From NCBI RefSeq assembly GCF_000372825.1, contig NZ_KB910516.1, positions 1,210,011-1,274,010 of the forward strand: a stretch of DNA of 64,000 nucleotides. The letters run 5' to 3'. Below the pieces are notes generated by a model. The model was not told the origin of the DNA and did not search any database. It was given only the letters and a program-made list of their open reading frames with translations. Positions 45,953 to 56,019 of this stretch are shown here, in pieces. This DNA comes from Methylobacterium sp. 77. GTDB lineage: Bacteria; Pseudomonadota; Alphaproteobacteria; Rhizobiales; Beijerinckiaceae. Each line of letters starts with the position of its first letter. Within the stretch, counting starts at the first letter, position 1. A program made the translations under genes and the position numbers.

Positions 45953-47299
45953 ATGGCAGCCGATTCCTATTTCCCCACCTGGCGCGCCAAGGATGTGCAC
46001 GCCCGGGACGTGATGGGCGAGACCACGGACGTGATGCCCGACGAGCGGCTGCCGGCGGGGCAGACGGTGCTGCTCGGCTTCCAGCACGTGGTGGCGATGT
46101 TCGGCGCCACCGCTTTGATGCCGATCCTGATGGGGTTCGACCCCAACCTCGCGATCTTCTTCTCCGGCATCGGCACGCTGATCTTCTTCGTCGCCACCGG
46201 GGGCCGGGTGCCGAGCTATCTCGGCTCGTCGGCGGCCTTCGTCGGGGTGGTGATCGCGGCCACCGGCTATGCCGGGTCGGGGGCGAACCCCAACATGGCG
46301 ATCGCGCTCGGCGGCATCATCGCGGCGGGCCTGCTCTACAGCCTCGTCGGCGCCGTCATCGGCCTCGTAGGCTATGCCTGGGTCGACCGGCTGATGCCCC
46401 CGGTGGTGACCGGCGCGGTGGTGGCCGCCATCGGCCTCAACCTCGCGCCGATCGCGACGCGGATCATCTCGGGCAGCGCCTTCGACACCTGGTTCGGCCT
46501 GATGACGGTGGTGATCGTCAGCGTCATCACCATCTACGCGCCCGGCCTCGCCCGGCGCCTGCCGATCCTCATCGGGGCGGCGCTCGCCTATCTCCTCTAT
46601 CTGCTGCTCGCCAACGGGCTCGGGCTCGCCAAGCCGATCGACTTTTCCGCCGTCATGGCCGCTCCCTGGATCGGCGTGCCCGGCTTCGTCACCCCGGTCT
46701 TCGACGGCCGGGCGATCGCCCTGATCGCGCCGGTCTTCGTGGTCCTGATCGCGGAGAATCTCGGCCATATCAAAGCCATCGGCGCGATGACGAGCCGCAA
46801 CCTCGACCCCTACATCTCCCGCGCCTTTCTCGGTGACGGCATCGCCACCATGCTGTCGGGCTCGCTCGGCGGCACCGGGGTGACGACCTATGCGGAGAAT
46901 ATGGGCGTGATGGCCATGACCCGGATCTACTCGACCCTGGTCTTCGTGGTCGCCGGCATCACCGCGATCCTGTTCGGGTTGTGTCCGAAATTCGGAGCCC
47001 TGATCCTGACCCTGCCGGTGCCGGTGATCGGCGGACTCTCGGTGGTGGTGTTCGGGCTGATCGCGGCCACCGCCGGGCGGATCTGGGTGGAGAACCGGGT
47101 CGATTTCGCCAGCGCCCGCAACCTCCTCACCGTCGGCGTCGCGGTGGTGCTGGGAGCGGGCGACCTGACCCTGAAATTCGGCTCCTTCGCCTTCGGCGGC
47201 ATCGGCACCGCCACGTTCGGGGCGATCCTGATCTACCACCTGCTCGGGTTGACGAGGCTCGCAGGCGCACCGGCACGGGTGGGCGGCGCGCGGGCCTGA
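45953..47299 (+). CDS. rutG: Uracil/pyrimidine permease RutG
   Basis: This 448-residue NAT/NCS2 nucleobase transporter has about fourteen hydrophobic segments. LLGFQHVVAMFGATALMPILMG and VVLIAENLGHIKAIGAMT with the substrate-binding Glu, and GDGIATMLSGSLGGTGVTTYAENMG, are the family markers. It brings pyrimidines into the cell. It ends the rut operon, seventy bases after rutF. Confidence 0.94.
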   Translation: MAADSYFPTWRAKDVHARDVMGETTDVMPDERLPAGQTVLLGFQHVVAMFGATALMPILMGFDPNLAIFFSGIGTLIFFVATGGRVPSYLGSSAAFVGVVIAATGYAGSGANPNMAIALGGIIAAGLLYSLVGAVIGLVGYAWVDRLMPPVVTGAVVAAIGLNLAPIATRIISGSAFDTWFGLMTVVIVSVITIYAPGLARRLPILIGAALAYLLYLLLANGLGLAKPIDFSAVMAAPWIGVPGFVTPVFDGRAIALIAPVFVVLIAENLGHIKAIGAMTSRNLDPYISRAFLGDGIATMLSGSLGGTGVTTYAENMGVMAMTRIYSTLVFVVAGITAILFGLCPKFGALILTLPVPVIGGLSVVVFGLIAATAGRIWVENRVDFASARNLLTVGVAVVLGAGDLTLKFGSFAFGGIGTATFGAILIYHLLGLTRLAGAPARVGGARA

Positions 47300-47343
47300 C
47301 CGCACGCCGTTCTGGTTCGGACCCCTCCGACGGAAGGAGCGCC

Positions 47344-47385
47344 GCCGAGCCGTATCGCCTGTCTCGAAGCGGAGACCGCCTCGGC
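47344..47385. terminator. Nested hairpin after rutG
   Basis: GCCGAG and CTCGGC frame a 30-base loop that itself holds GTCTC-GAAGCG-GAGAC. It lies between the convergent rutG and the small exported-protein gene, so it may end both messages. No U-run; support is modest. Confidence 0.35.
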
Positions 47386-47637
47386 TCAGCGGGTGCCGCG
47401 CTCGCCGCGACGCGCGGAGCCCGTGGTGAGTTCGCCCTGGTCGCCGCGACGGGGCGCGGCGGCGGCGCGGCCGTCACGGAAATCCATGGCGTTCGACACC
47501 GCGGCGCGGCCTTCGAGGCCGCCGGGCGCCACGGCAGCCGGGATGCCGGCCGGCGCGGTGTAGCTCTGGGCGGATGCGGCGGAGGCCGCCATGCCGATGG
47601 CGAGCGCAAGGATGCGGGTGGCGATACGTGCGGTCAT
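47386..47637 (-). CDS. Small exported protein of unknown function
   Basis: This 83-residue protein has a signal peptide (TARIATRILALAIGMAASAASAQ, cleavable after residue 23) and a short Arg/Gly/Ala-rich mature part containing RGDQGELTTGSARRGERGTR. No family recognised. It converges with rutG. Confidence 0.6.
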   Translation of the reverse strand: MTARIATRILALAIGMAASAASAQSYTAPAGIPAAVAPGGLEGRAAVSNAMDFRDGRAAAAPRRGDQGELTTGSARRGERGTR

Positions 47638-47930
47638 GGCTGTCGTCCTGGTCGTCGAGTCCGGTGCCGATCAAGCGGCATCGTCGATTCGAGTTCCCAA
47701 GAATTGAGCAGGACTGCCTTATCGAGCAACAGAAATTGCCGCCTTGCTGTGCAGCGTACCGCCGGACGATGGCTTCCGATCAGCCCGAACCGAGCGACAT
47801 TCGCACCGAGCCGCAGCTGTTATGATGCTCGTTCAAAGGCTTGGCGGGGCGAATCCGGACAATCGCGGCGCACCATCGGATCTGGCACGGATCTTTCGCC
47901 ACGGGTGCGGTTCGGCACCGTCCACCAGAT
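47638..47930. other. Intergenic region
   Basis: 293 bases between the small exported protein start and the HerA-like ATPase stop, both on the minus strand. I see only a probable promoter for the exported protein (moderate GC); no gene or repeat. Confidence 0.35.
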
Positions 47931-49469
47931 CTATTCGGCCGCGAACAGGCCCGGCATGTCGGGCGCGGCCTGTCCCGGCAGGCTCGCCTTCGGGTCGCCC
48001 GGCCCGGTCTCGCAGCCCAGCGACGGCAGGGCGATGACGCGGTTTCCGCGAAAATCCATGCGACAGACGATGGTGCCGCGCGTCTCGACATAGGCGAGCA
48101 GGCGCCGCGCCCGGCCCGGCGACCGGCTGCCGATGGCGCGGGCCAGCGCCTCGTCGCCGGGGCAGGGCTCTCCGGCCAGAGCCGCGCGGGCGAGGAGCAG
48201 GAACAGGCCCTGGACCTCGTCGGGCAGAGTGGCGGCCGCGCTCTGCGCCTCCTCCCAGCGCCCGCCGCCGTCGGTGGGCGCGCCCTCCCCGTCGATTCCC
48301 GCGCGGGCGACGCCGAGGCGGCGGCGGAAGGCGGCGAGGCTGAGGGATTCGCCGTCGAGACCGCGCATGCGGCAGCGGACGAGGAAGTCCTGGTAAATGA
48401 CCGCCACGGGCTGGCGCCCGGCATCGGGATCGGCGGCGATCCCGCGCAGGATCTCGTCGAGGCCGGCGCGCAGGTCCTCCTCGCTCAACGGCTCGGGCGC
48501 CTCGGCGGGTTCGGGCCGATAGGCGCTGAGTTCGCGCAGGAGATCGGCCGGGCTGGCGCGCGGCACCGGCGGCGTGCGCGGTGCCGGTGCCCAGGAGCCC
48601 GGCCCGTCCTCGGCCGAGCGGGTGAGGATCAGGGCGCGCAGATCCGCATCGGCGGGGGCGGGGAGCGGCACCAGTTTGGGCGAGCCGGACCGCGCCGAGG
48701 TCGAGACCGGGCCAATGCGCAGGGCCAGCGGCCTCCGGCTCAGCGCGGGCCCGAGGGCGACGAACTCGCCGCGCGAGAGATCGCGGAAACGCTCGGCGCC
48801 ACGGCGGTCGAGGCCGAGAAGGTCGGCGGCGCGGGCCATGTCGATATCGAGGAAGGTGCGGCCCATCAGGAAGTTGGTGGCTTCCGCCGCCACGTTCTTG
48901 GCGAGCTTGGCGAGGCGCTGCGTCGCGATGATGCCGGCCAGCCCACGCTTGCGGCCGCGGCACATCAGGTTGGTCATGGCGCCGAGGGAGGCCTTGCGCG
49001 CCTCGTCGGAAACGTCGCCGGCCGCGGCCGGCGCGAAGATCTGCGCCTCGTCGACGACGACGAGGACAGGGTGCCAGTGGCTGCGCTCGGCCTCGAACAA
49101 CCCGCCGAGGAAGGCGGCCGCGGCGCGCATCTGCGCCTCCATGTCGAGGCTCTCCAGGGTGAGGACCACGGAGACCCGGTGGGCGCGCACCCGCGCCGCG
49201 ATGGCCTGGAGGTCGCCCTCGCCATGCGCGCCGTCCACGACCACATGGCCGTAAGCCTCGGCCAAAGTGACGAAATCGCCCTCGGGGTCGATGATCACCT
49301 GCTGGACCGAGCCGGCGCTCTGCTCGAGCAGGCGGCGCAGCAGGTGCGACTTGCCGGAGCCGGAATTGCCCTGGACCAGGAGACGGGTGGCCAGCAACTC
49401 CTCGAGATCGAGCCGGGCGGGCTCTTCGCCCGGGCCCATGCTCAGGCCCATCTCGATCCCAACCGTCAT
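47931..49469 (-). CDS. HerA-like ATPase with DUF87-type domain
   Basis: This 512-residue ATPase has Walker A GNSGSGKS (34-41), a DPEGDF motif (61-66), and Walker B VLVVVDEA (135-142), followed by GRKRGLAGIIATQRLAKL, the arginine-finger-like block of HerA/FtsK ATPases. The core spans residues 20-260; the rest is linker and a helical tail (from about 330) likely to bind a partner or DNA. Role may be DNA or protein translocation. The start has GGAGCGGGA ahead. No nurA neighbour is seen, so its partner nuclease, if any, lies elsewhere. Confidence 0.82.
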   Translation of the reverse strand: MTVGIEMGLSMGPGEEPARLDLEELLATRLLVQGNSGSGKSHLLRRLLEQSAGSVQQVIIDPEGDFVTLAEAYGHVVVDGAHGEGDLQAIAARVRAHRVSVVLTLESLDMEAQMRAAAAFLGGLFEAERSHWHPVLVVVDEAQIFAPAAAGDVSDEARKASLGAMTNLMCRGRKRGLAGIIATQRLAKLAKNVAAEATNFLMGRTFLDIDMARAADLLGLDRRGAERFRDLSRGEFVALGPALSRRPLALRIGPVSTSARSGSPKLVPLPAPADADLRALILTRSAEDGPGSWAPAPRTPPVPRASPADLLRELSAYRPEPAEAPEPLSEEDLRAGLDEILRGIAADPDAGRQPVAVIYQDFLVRCRMRGLDGESLSLAAFRRRLGVARAGIDGEGAPTDGGGRWEEAQSAAATLPDEVQGLFLLLARAALAGEPCPGDEALARAIGSRSPGRARRLLAYVETRGTIVCRMDFRGNRVIALPSLGCETGPGDPKASLPGQAAPDMPGLFAAE

Positions 49470-49589
49470 TCCCGCTCCGCTGTCCCGCATCCCGTCCGCG
49501 ATGCAGCCGACCCTAGCACGGATGAGCCCGCGCCGATGAGCATGAGGGAGGCGCATCCACAGGAGCGGCACCGCCGACACCTGGGACAG

Positions 49590-49617
49590 AGAGCCTATGA
49601 TTATTGTCATAGGCTCT
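49590..49617. repeat. Perfect 11-bp-arm palindrome
   Basis: AGAGCCTATGA pairs perfectly with TCATAGGCTCT across a TTATTG spacer. It sits between the divergent HerA-like ATPase gene and the tiny protein gene at 49734. It fits a regulator operator or an RNA hairpin. Confidence 0.6.
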
Positions 49618-49733
49618 TGTTCCTGGGCCAACGATCCTATCGATCCGTTTGGCATGCGGCCATCCGACCCGGCGCTGCATTTTCCTGCAGGCCGCTCTTG
49701 CCGGCTCGGGCGGTGCGTCTAGGTTCGAACCTC

Positions 49734-49940
49734 ATGAACACGATCCTCGTCGTCGCCCTCATCTGCGCCTCCACCGTCCAGGCTCCGGACTGCAACCGCG
49801 AGACCGCCCTCGACGTGATCACGGGGCCGGCGCATACCCTGCAGGAATGCCTGATCCAGGGGCCGGTCCTCGCCGCCAATGCGGGGCGCGGCTCCGACAG
49901 CGACACCTACGTGAAGACCCGCTGCGAGCAGCGGCGCTGA
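49734..49940 (+). CDS. Tiny exported Cys-containing protein, copy 2
   Basis: This 68-residue unknown opens MNTILVVALICASTV and has Cys at PDCNRE, QECLI and TRCEQ, ending YVKTRCEQRR. It aligns end to end with the protein at 6709-6930, including the DTYVKT/TAYLKT stretch. The ribosome site is weak (AGG ten bases ahead). Probably secreted. A perfect AGGTTCGAACCT palindrome lies just before its start. Confidence 0.68.
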   Translation: MNTILVVALICASTVQAPDCNRETALDVITGPAHTLQECLIQGPVLAANAGRGSDSDTYVKTRCEQRR

Positions 49941-49964
49941 GGCGGCGACGGGAGCGATCACACC

Positions 49965-50243
49965 ATGAGCGACGATAGCGTCAGCCCCGACCGGGCGGTG
50001 ATGATCCGCCTGCGCGCCCGCCTCGCGGTGGTGGAGCGCGCGGCCTGGTTCGGCTTCGCAGAGGCGATGCGGCGCCAGCCGGAGGAGACCGAGGCCTATA
50101 TCGCGGCCGAACGGGCCAAATGCGTCGCCGGGTTCGCCGGCCCGAAATGGGCTCGCGACCTCACCGACGCGGAGCGGGCGATGCTCGGCGCCGAGGTCGA
50201 TGCGGGACTGGCGCAGCTGGTCGAGGACGCCAAGGCGGAGTGA
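49965..50243 (+). CDS. Small cytoplasmic protein of unknown function
   Basis: This 92-residue mostly helical protein is rich in Ala, Glu and Arg (VERAAWFGFAEAMRRQPEE). It has no signal peptide or known motif. It lies 24 bases after the tiny exported protein and shares its strand, so they may be co-transcribed. Followed by a strong hairpin. Confidence 0.65.
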   Translation: MSDDSVSPDRAVMIRLRARLAVVERAAWFGFAEAMRRQPEETEAYIAAERAKCVAGFAGPKWARDLTDAERAMLGAEVDAGLAQLVEDAKAE

Positions 50244-50249
50244 GCCGCG

Positions 50250-50267
50250 CCGCCCCGACCGGGGCGG
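50250..50267. terminator. Bidirectional hairpin
   Basis: CCGCCCCG and CGGGGCGG form an 8-bp stem between the convergent small gene (stop at 50243) and the P1 peptidase gene (stop at 50292). Likely ends both messages. Confidence 0.6.
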
Positions 50268-50291
50268 TCAGACGGGCGGAATAAAGTCCGG

Positions 50292-51281
50292 TCAGCCCCA
50301 CAGGTCCCGCCATGCCGGCGGCATCGCCAGGCCCGGCAGGCCGGTCGCCGCGTGGATGCCGATGGCGACGGCGCGGGCCAGCGTATCGGCCGCCGCCGCG
50401 CCGATGCGGGCGAGGTCCGCGATCGGGTCGGCGAGCGGCACCCGCCCGGTGGAGACCGCGAAGACCACGTCGCCGTCGAGGGGGGTGTGGACGGGGTGGA
50501 TCGCCCGCGACAGCCCGTCCTGGGCCATCACCGCGAGGCGGCGGGCCTGGGCCTTGGTCAGCACGGCATCGGTGGCGACGATGGCCAGGGTGGTGTTGGC
50601 GCCGGGCGGCGCCTCGCGCGGCCAGGTGAAGGCGTCCGCCGGCATCGAGGCCGGGAAGCCGAGGCCGCCGAACTCCCCGTCCCGCTCGAACGGCGCCGCC
50701 CAGAAGTGCCGCCCCTCCCCCACCGTCACCCGGCCGAAGGCGTTGACCGCCACGAGGGCACCGATGCGGGCATGGGTTCCGGCCACCCCAGCGGAGGCCG
50801 AGCCGAGACCGCCCTTGAGATTGGCCGTGCGCGCGCCGTAGCCCGCGCCGACGGTGCCGAGGGCGAAATCCCCGGAGGCCGCCGCCGCCGCCGCGTAGCC
50901 GAGGTCGCGATAGGGCGAGAACCGGCCCCAATCCTTGTCGCCGCCGTTGAGGAGGTCGAACAGGATCGCGCCGGGCACGATGGGGACGCGGATGGCGCCG
51001 ATGGGAAACCCCCTCCCCGCCTCGGCGAGATGGGCGACGACGCCCGCTGCCGCGTCGAGACCGAAGGTCGAGCCGCCGGACAGGACCAGCGCGTCGATGC
51101 GCTCCACCGTGCGCTCGGAATCGAGGAGGTCGGTCTCGCGGGTGCCCGGCCCGCCGCCGCGCACGTCGACGCCCGCCACGACGGCGGTATCGAACAGGAT
51201 CGCGGTGGTGCCGCTCGCCACGCGCGCATCCTCTGCGTGGCCGACCCTGATGCCGGCGATGTCGGTGATGAGGCTGCGCAT
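50292..51281 (-). CDS. P1-family aminopeptidase (DmpA-like)
   Basis: This 329-residue N-terminal-nucleophile hydrolase of the DmpA/BapA group has the GIRVGHAEDARVASGTTAIL opening, a GGGPGTRETDLLD segment, LSGGSTFGLDAAAGVV, and GANTTLAIVATDA, where self-cleavage and the nucleophile are expected. It may act as a beta-peptidyl or L-aminopeptidase. Length slightly shorter than DmpA. Single gene. Confidence 0.87.
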   Translation of the reverse strand: MRSLITDIAGIRVGHAEDARVASGTTAILFDTAVVAGVDVRGGGPGTRETDLLDSERTVERIDALVLSGGSTFGLDAAAGVVAHLAEAGRGFPIGAIRVPIVPGAILFDLLNGGDKDWGRFSPYRDLGYAAAAAASGDFALGTVGAGYGARTANLKGGLGSASAGVAGTHARIGALVAVNAFGRVTVGEGRHFWAAPFERDGEFGGLGFPASMPADAFTWPREAPPGANTTLAIVATDAVLTKAQARRLAVMAQDGLSRAIHPVHTPLDGDVVFAVSTGRVPLADPIADLARIGAAAADTLARAVAIGIHAATGLPGLAMPPAWRDLWG

Positions 51282-51311
51282 TCGGCCGACCTTGAGAACG
51301 ATCCCGTGTTG

Positions 51312-52229
51312 TCAGAACGATCGCATGCCCGGCCGGCCCGAGCCGAGTCCGTTGTCGCCGGTGGCGGGCTCGGGCGGCGCCTTCGCCTTGCGCGCCGCGC
51401 GCAGGGCATCGGCGGCGTAGAGCGCGAGCGCCAGCCAGATCAGGACGAACAGCACCGCCCGGTGCGGCTCCAGACGCTCGCCATAGACGAGGACGCTGAG
51501 GCCGAGGAGGCAGGAGGGGGCGAGGTATTGCATCAGCCCGAGGGTCGAGAGCGTCAGGCGCTGGGCGGCGGCGGCGAACCAGATCAGCGGCAGGGCGGTG
51601 GTGGCGCCGGTGAGGACGAGGAGCGCGAGGCGGGCGGGATCGCCGTTCACCACGGGCTCCGCGAGGAAGGCGAGGTAGAAGCCGGCGACGGGCAGGAGCA
51701 GGAAGGTCTCGGCGGCAAACCCCACCATGGCGTCGACGCCGACGACCTTGCGCACCAGCCCGTAGAGCGAGAAGCTCGCGGCGAGACTCAAGGACAGCCA
51801 GGGCAGGTGCCCGGCCAGCGCCACCGCCAGCATCACGGCGGCGGCGGCGAGCCCCACCGCCACGGCCTGGACCGGCCGCAGCCGCTCACCGAGCACGACG
51901 GCGCCGAGCGCCACGCTCATCAGCGGGTTGATGAAGTAGCCGAGGCTCGCATCGAGCATGTGCCCGGATTGGACCGCCACGAGATAGAGCAGCCAGTTGA
52001 CGGCGATGAGCCCGGCCGAGGCGATGAGGAGCGCGTGGCGCCGCCTCAGGGGGAAGGGGTTGCGCACGCGCCTGCGCAGGATCGCCAGCAGGCCGACCAC
52101 GAGCACGCTCGACCAGACGATGCGGTGGGCGAGGATGCTGCCGGCCGGCACGGAATCGAGCAGCCGGAAATGCACCGGGACGACGATGCCCCAGCTCAGA
52201 TAGGCACCGAGCGCGTAGATGAACCCCAC
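51312..52229 (-). CDS. rarD: RarD-type permease
   Basis: This 305-residue EamA/DMT transporter has ten hydrophobic segments. It opens GFIYALGAYLSWGIVVPVHF, has AHRIVWSSVLVV, LGYFINPLMSVALGAVVLGERL, then FAAAAQRLTLSTLGLMQYLAPSC in the second half, all as in RarD. Start is GTG with GGGAGGAT ahead; no ATG fits. Substrate uncertain (chloramphenicol sensitivity in the type member). Confidence 0.92.
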   Translation of the reverse strand: MGFIYALGAYLSWGIVVPVHFRLLDSVPAGSILAHRIVWSSVLVVGLLAILRRRVRNPFPLRRRHALLIASAGLIAVNWLLYLVAVQSGHMLDASLGYFINPLMSVALGAVVLGERLRPVQAVAVGLAAAAVMLAVALAGHLPWLSLSLAASFSLYGLVRKVVGVDAMVGFAAETFLLLPVAGFYLAFLAEPVVNGDPARLALLVLTGATTALPLIWFAAAAQRLTLSTLGLMQYLAPSCLLGLSVLVYGERLEPHRAVLFVLIWLALALYAADALRAARKAKAPPEPATGDNGLGSGRPGMRSF

Positions 52230-52360
52230 GACGATCCTCCCGTCCCCTGTCGGGGACCGGAGGGCATCTAGGGCATCGTCCCCAAAAGTGAGAACCGGTT
52301 TTCGGACACGACGAGGCACCGGCGTGATTCGGCCCTCGCGCCCATGGCGCGGGCGGCGGA

Positions 52361-52762
52361 TCAGCGGCGCGGCGGAGTGATCGGGTCGCCGCGCAGGAGC
52401 GCGTTCAGGCGTTCGGTGTCGAACCCGTCCATGCCCTTGGCCTTGGCCGGCGCGGGCTTCAGGGCGGCCGTCTTCGTCATGGACGGTTTGGCGGCGGACG
52501 AGGGCGACGGCTTCGCTCCGGTGGGCCTCGCTCCGGTCGGCCGGGGCGCCACGGGGCCGGTGGTCGAGAGCTCGGCCGGCACATTCTGGAGCAGGGACGG
52601 GATCGAGCCCGTGTCCTGCGGTTCGCTGGGGACGGGCGCCCGCACCAGCTGCGGCACCGGGGCGGTGGGGAGATGGGCCAGCCGGTCGGCGCTGACGAAG
52701 CCGATCGCCAGGACGCTCAGGCCGAAGACGCCACCGACGACGAGGAAGCGCAAGATACGCAC
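52361..52762 (-). CDS. Pro/Ala-rich membrane-anchored unknown
   Basis: This 133-residue protein has one N-terminal transmembrane segment (residues 5-25, FLVVGGVFGLSVLAIGF) and a long Pro/Ala/Lys-rich region, ending FDTERLNALLRGDPITPPRR. Probably a periplasmic linker protein. No family recognised. Confidence 0.6.
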   Translation of the reverse strand: MRILRFLVVGGVFGLSVLAIGFVSADRLAHLPTAPVPQLVRAPVPSEPQDTGSIPSLLQNVPAELSTTGPVAPRPTGARPTGAKPSPSSAAKPSMTKTAALKPAPAKAKGMDGFDTERLNALLRGDPITPPRR

Positions 52763-52898
52763 GCGATACGCTTTCTGAAGATACTCAACACCTTGAATAC
52801 CTGTTTTAAACCAAGGCCATTAACGAAACCGATCCGCCAGCCCCGGCCGGACCGTGCCATTTTCTCGCCCTTGCTCCCGTCGCGAGGGACCGGGCGGA

Positions 52899-53674
<776 letters not shown>

Positions 53675-53678
<4 letters not shown>

Positions 53679-54808
53679 CGTCTCTCCCCCGCCGCGAGGC
53701 GCCGCTCGATGAAGCCGGCATAGCGCGCCATGCCGAAGCACACCGTGAAATAGACGAGCGCGGCGAAGGCGTAGGCCGTGGCCGGGATGGTGGGAGCCGA
53801 CCAGCGCGGATCGGCGCGGGAGGCTTCCAGCACGCGGATGAAATCGGCGATCCCGACGATGGAGACCAGCGTCGTGTCCTTGAACAGGCCGATGATCGTG
53901 TTGACGATGCCGGGCAGGGCCACTTTCAGCGCCTGGGGCAGCACCACGAGGCGCAGGGACTGGGCATGGCCGAGGCCGAGCGCCGCCGCCGCCTCGGCCT
54001 GTCCCTTCGGCACGGTCTGCAGACCGCCGCGCACCACCTCCGCCATGTAGGCGGAGGCGAAGAGCGCGATGCCGACGAGGGGCCGCAGCAGGCGGTCCAC
54101 GGTGATGTCGCCGGGCAGGAACAGCGGCAGCATCACGTTGGCCATGAACAGGACCGTGATCAGCGGCACCCCGCGCCAGAACTCGATGAAGGCGGTGGAG
54201 AGCACGCGCACCACCGGCATGGTCGAGCGGCGCCCGAGCGCCAGCAGGATGCCGAGCGGCAGGGAGACGACGATCCCCACCGTGGCCACCACGATCGTGA
54301 CGAGGAAGCCGCCCCACAACCCCGTCGCCACCGATGCGAGGCCGAGCGCGGGCGCACCGGCGAGCAGCAGGTAGGCGGAGACGGGAAAGGCGACGAAGGC
54401 GAAGAGCGCGCCGAGGTCCCGGCGCGGCGCCCCGAGGCAGAGCATCCATCCGGTGGCGAGCCCGAGAAGCGCGAAGGCGAGGTTCGGGCGCCAGCGTTCG
54501 GCGGCGGGGTAGGAGCCGTAGGCGAGGTAGTTGATCTTGTCGGCGATGAAGGCCCAGCAGGCCCCGACCGGGCGCCCCGCCACTTCCGGCCGGCAGGCCT
54601 CGCCGGACGTGCCGGTCCAGACCGCGTCGAGGACGAGGAAACGCAGGGCGGCGGGGACGGCCCAGGCGAGGAATCCGAGGATCGCCAGCGTCGTCAGGGT
54701 GTTGCCGAACCCCGAGAACAGGTTGCGGCGCAGCCATGCCAGGGGACCGCCGACGGCGCGCGGCGGGCCCCGCGAGGGGACGAGTTCGGCGCGGACGAAC
54801 GGCTCCAT
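53675..54808 (-). CDS. aapM: General L-amino acid ABC importer permease M
   Basis: This 377-residue permease has an N-terminal extension with several segments, then the HisMQ-type permease core ([35 protein letters not shown], and [23 protein letters not shown] with the EAA loop). Subunit of the AapJQMP importer. Between aapQ and aapP. Confidence 0.94.
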
Positions 54809-54810
54809 CG

Positions 54811-55977
54811 TCAGCGCTCCACCATCGTGACGCGGCGGTTGTAGAGATTCATCAGGAACGCCGTGGCGAGGCTGAGCGTGAGGTAGACCGCCATGGTGAT
54901 CGCCACCACCTCCACCGCCTGGTTGGTCTGGTTGAGCACGGTGCCCATGAAGACGTGGACGAGGTCGGGATAGCCGATCAGCACAGCGAGCGACGAGTTC
55001 TTGGTGACGTTGAGATACTGGCTGGTGAGCGGCGGCACGATCGCCCGCATCGCCTGGGGGATCACCACGAGGCGCAGGGCCTGCCCCCGGCTCAACCCCA
55101 GGGCGGCGGCCGCCTCCCCCTGCCCGCGCGCGACGCTGGACAGGCCGGCCCGGACGATCTCGGCGATGAAGGCGGCGGTATAGGTTGAGAGCCCCAGGAC
55201 CAGGGCGGCGAATTCCGGCAGGATCGGCAGCCCGCCCTCGACGTCGTAGGGGCCGCGCACCGGAAAGGCGAGCACGACCGGATGGCCGGCGAGCGCGAGC
55301 CCGATCCAGGCGAGGCCCGGCAGGACGAGAACGAGGCCGATACCCGGCAGCCAGACCCGGACCGGCGGCAGGCCGGTCTCCGCGGCGAGGCGCGCCCGTC
55401 TTCGCAGGCTGAGCAGGGCCACGATGCCGGCGAGGAACGCCAGGGGCACCAGCCAGGCGAACCCCGAAAAATCCGGTCGCGGCAGGACGAGGCCGCGCTG
55501 CGAGACGAAGGCCGCCCCGAAGAGGCTCGCGGGCGCCTCGGCCTGAGGCAGGGCCACCCGCACCGCCACGTACCAGACCAGGAGCTGCAGCAGCAGCGGC
55601 ACGTTGCGCAGGGCCTCGACATAGGACGCGGCAAGCCCGCGCGCGAGGAGGTTCGGCGACAGCCGGGCGATGCCGACGACGAAGCCGATCAGCGTGGCGA
55701 GCACGATGCCGAGGGCGGCGGCCAGCAGCGTATTGAAGAGGCCGACGAGAAACGCGTCGAGATAGGTCGAGGTCGCGGCCTGATACGGGATCAGACGCTG
55801 GCTGATGTCGAACCCGGCATTGCGCGACAGGAAGCCGAACCCGGCGACGATGCCCTGTTTGGCGAGCTTCTGCGCGGCATTGGTGGAGGCGCCGTAGATC
55901 AGGGCGGCCACCGCGACGACGAGGACGACCTGGAGCGCGAGGGCGCGAATTCCGATGGAGCGGCGGGATTCAGCCAT
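54811..55977 (-). CDS. aapQ: General L-amino acid ABC importer permease Q
   Basis: This 388-residue permease is paralogous to aapM. It has an N-terminal segment, a core with [19 protein letters not shown], a long middle insert, and [29 protein letters not shown] as the EAA loop. Partner of AapM in the membrane. It is two bases from aapM. Confidence 0.94.
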   Translation of the reverse strand: MAESRRSIGIRALALQVVLVVAVAALIYGASTNAAQKLAKQGIVAGFGFLSRNAGFDISQRLIPYQAATSTYLDAFLVGLFNTLLAAALGIVLATLIGFVVGIARLSPNLLARGLAASYVEALRNVPLLLQLLVWYVAVRVALPQAEAPASLFGAAFVSQRGLVLPRPDFSGFAWLVPLAFLAGIVALLSLRRRARLAAETGLPPVRVWLPGIGLVLVLPGLAWIGLALAGHPVVLAFPVRGPYDVEGGLPILPEFAALVLGLSTYTAAFIAEIVRAGLSSVARGQGEAAAALGLSRGQALRLVVIPQAMRAIVPPLTSQYLNVTKNSSLAVLIGYPDLVHVFMGTVLNQTNQAVEVVAITMAVYLTLSLATAFLMNLYNRRVTMVER

Positions 55978-56019
55978 GCCGACGCCCTCGTGGAAGAGGG
56001 GTCCGTACCGGGAGGCCCT

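Noticed and set aside
49722..49733. GGTTCGAACC as a possible tRNA T-arm or attachment-site remnant
   Set aside because: No acceptor stem, anticodon arm or CCA end surrounds it and no integrase gene is near.
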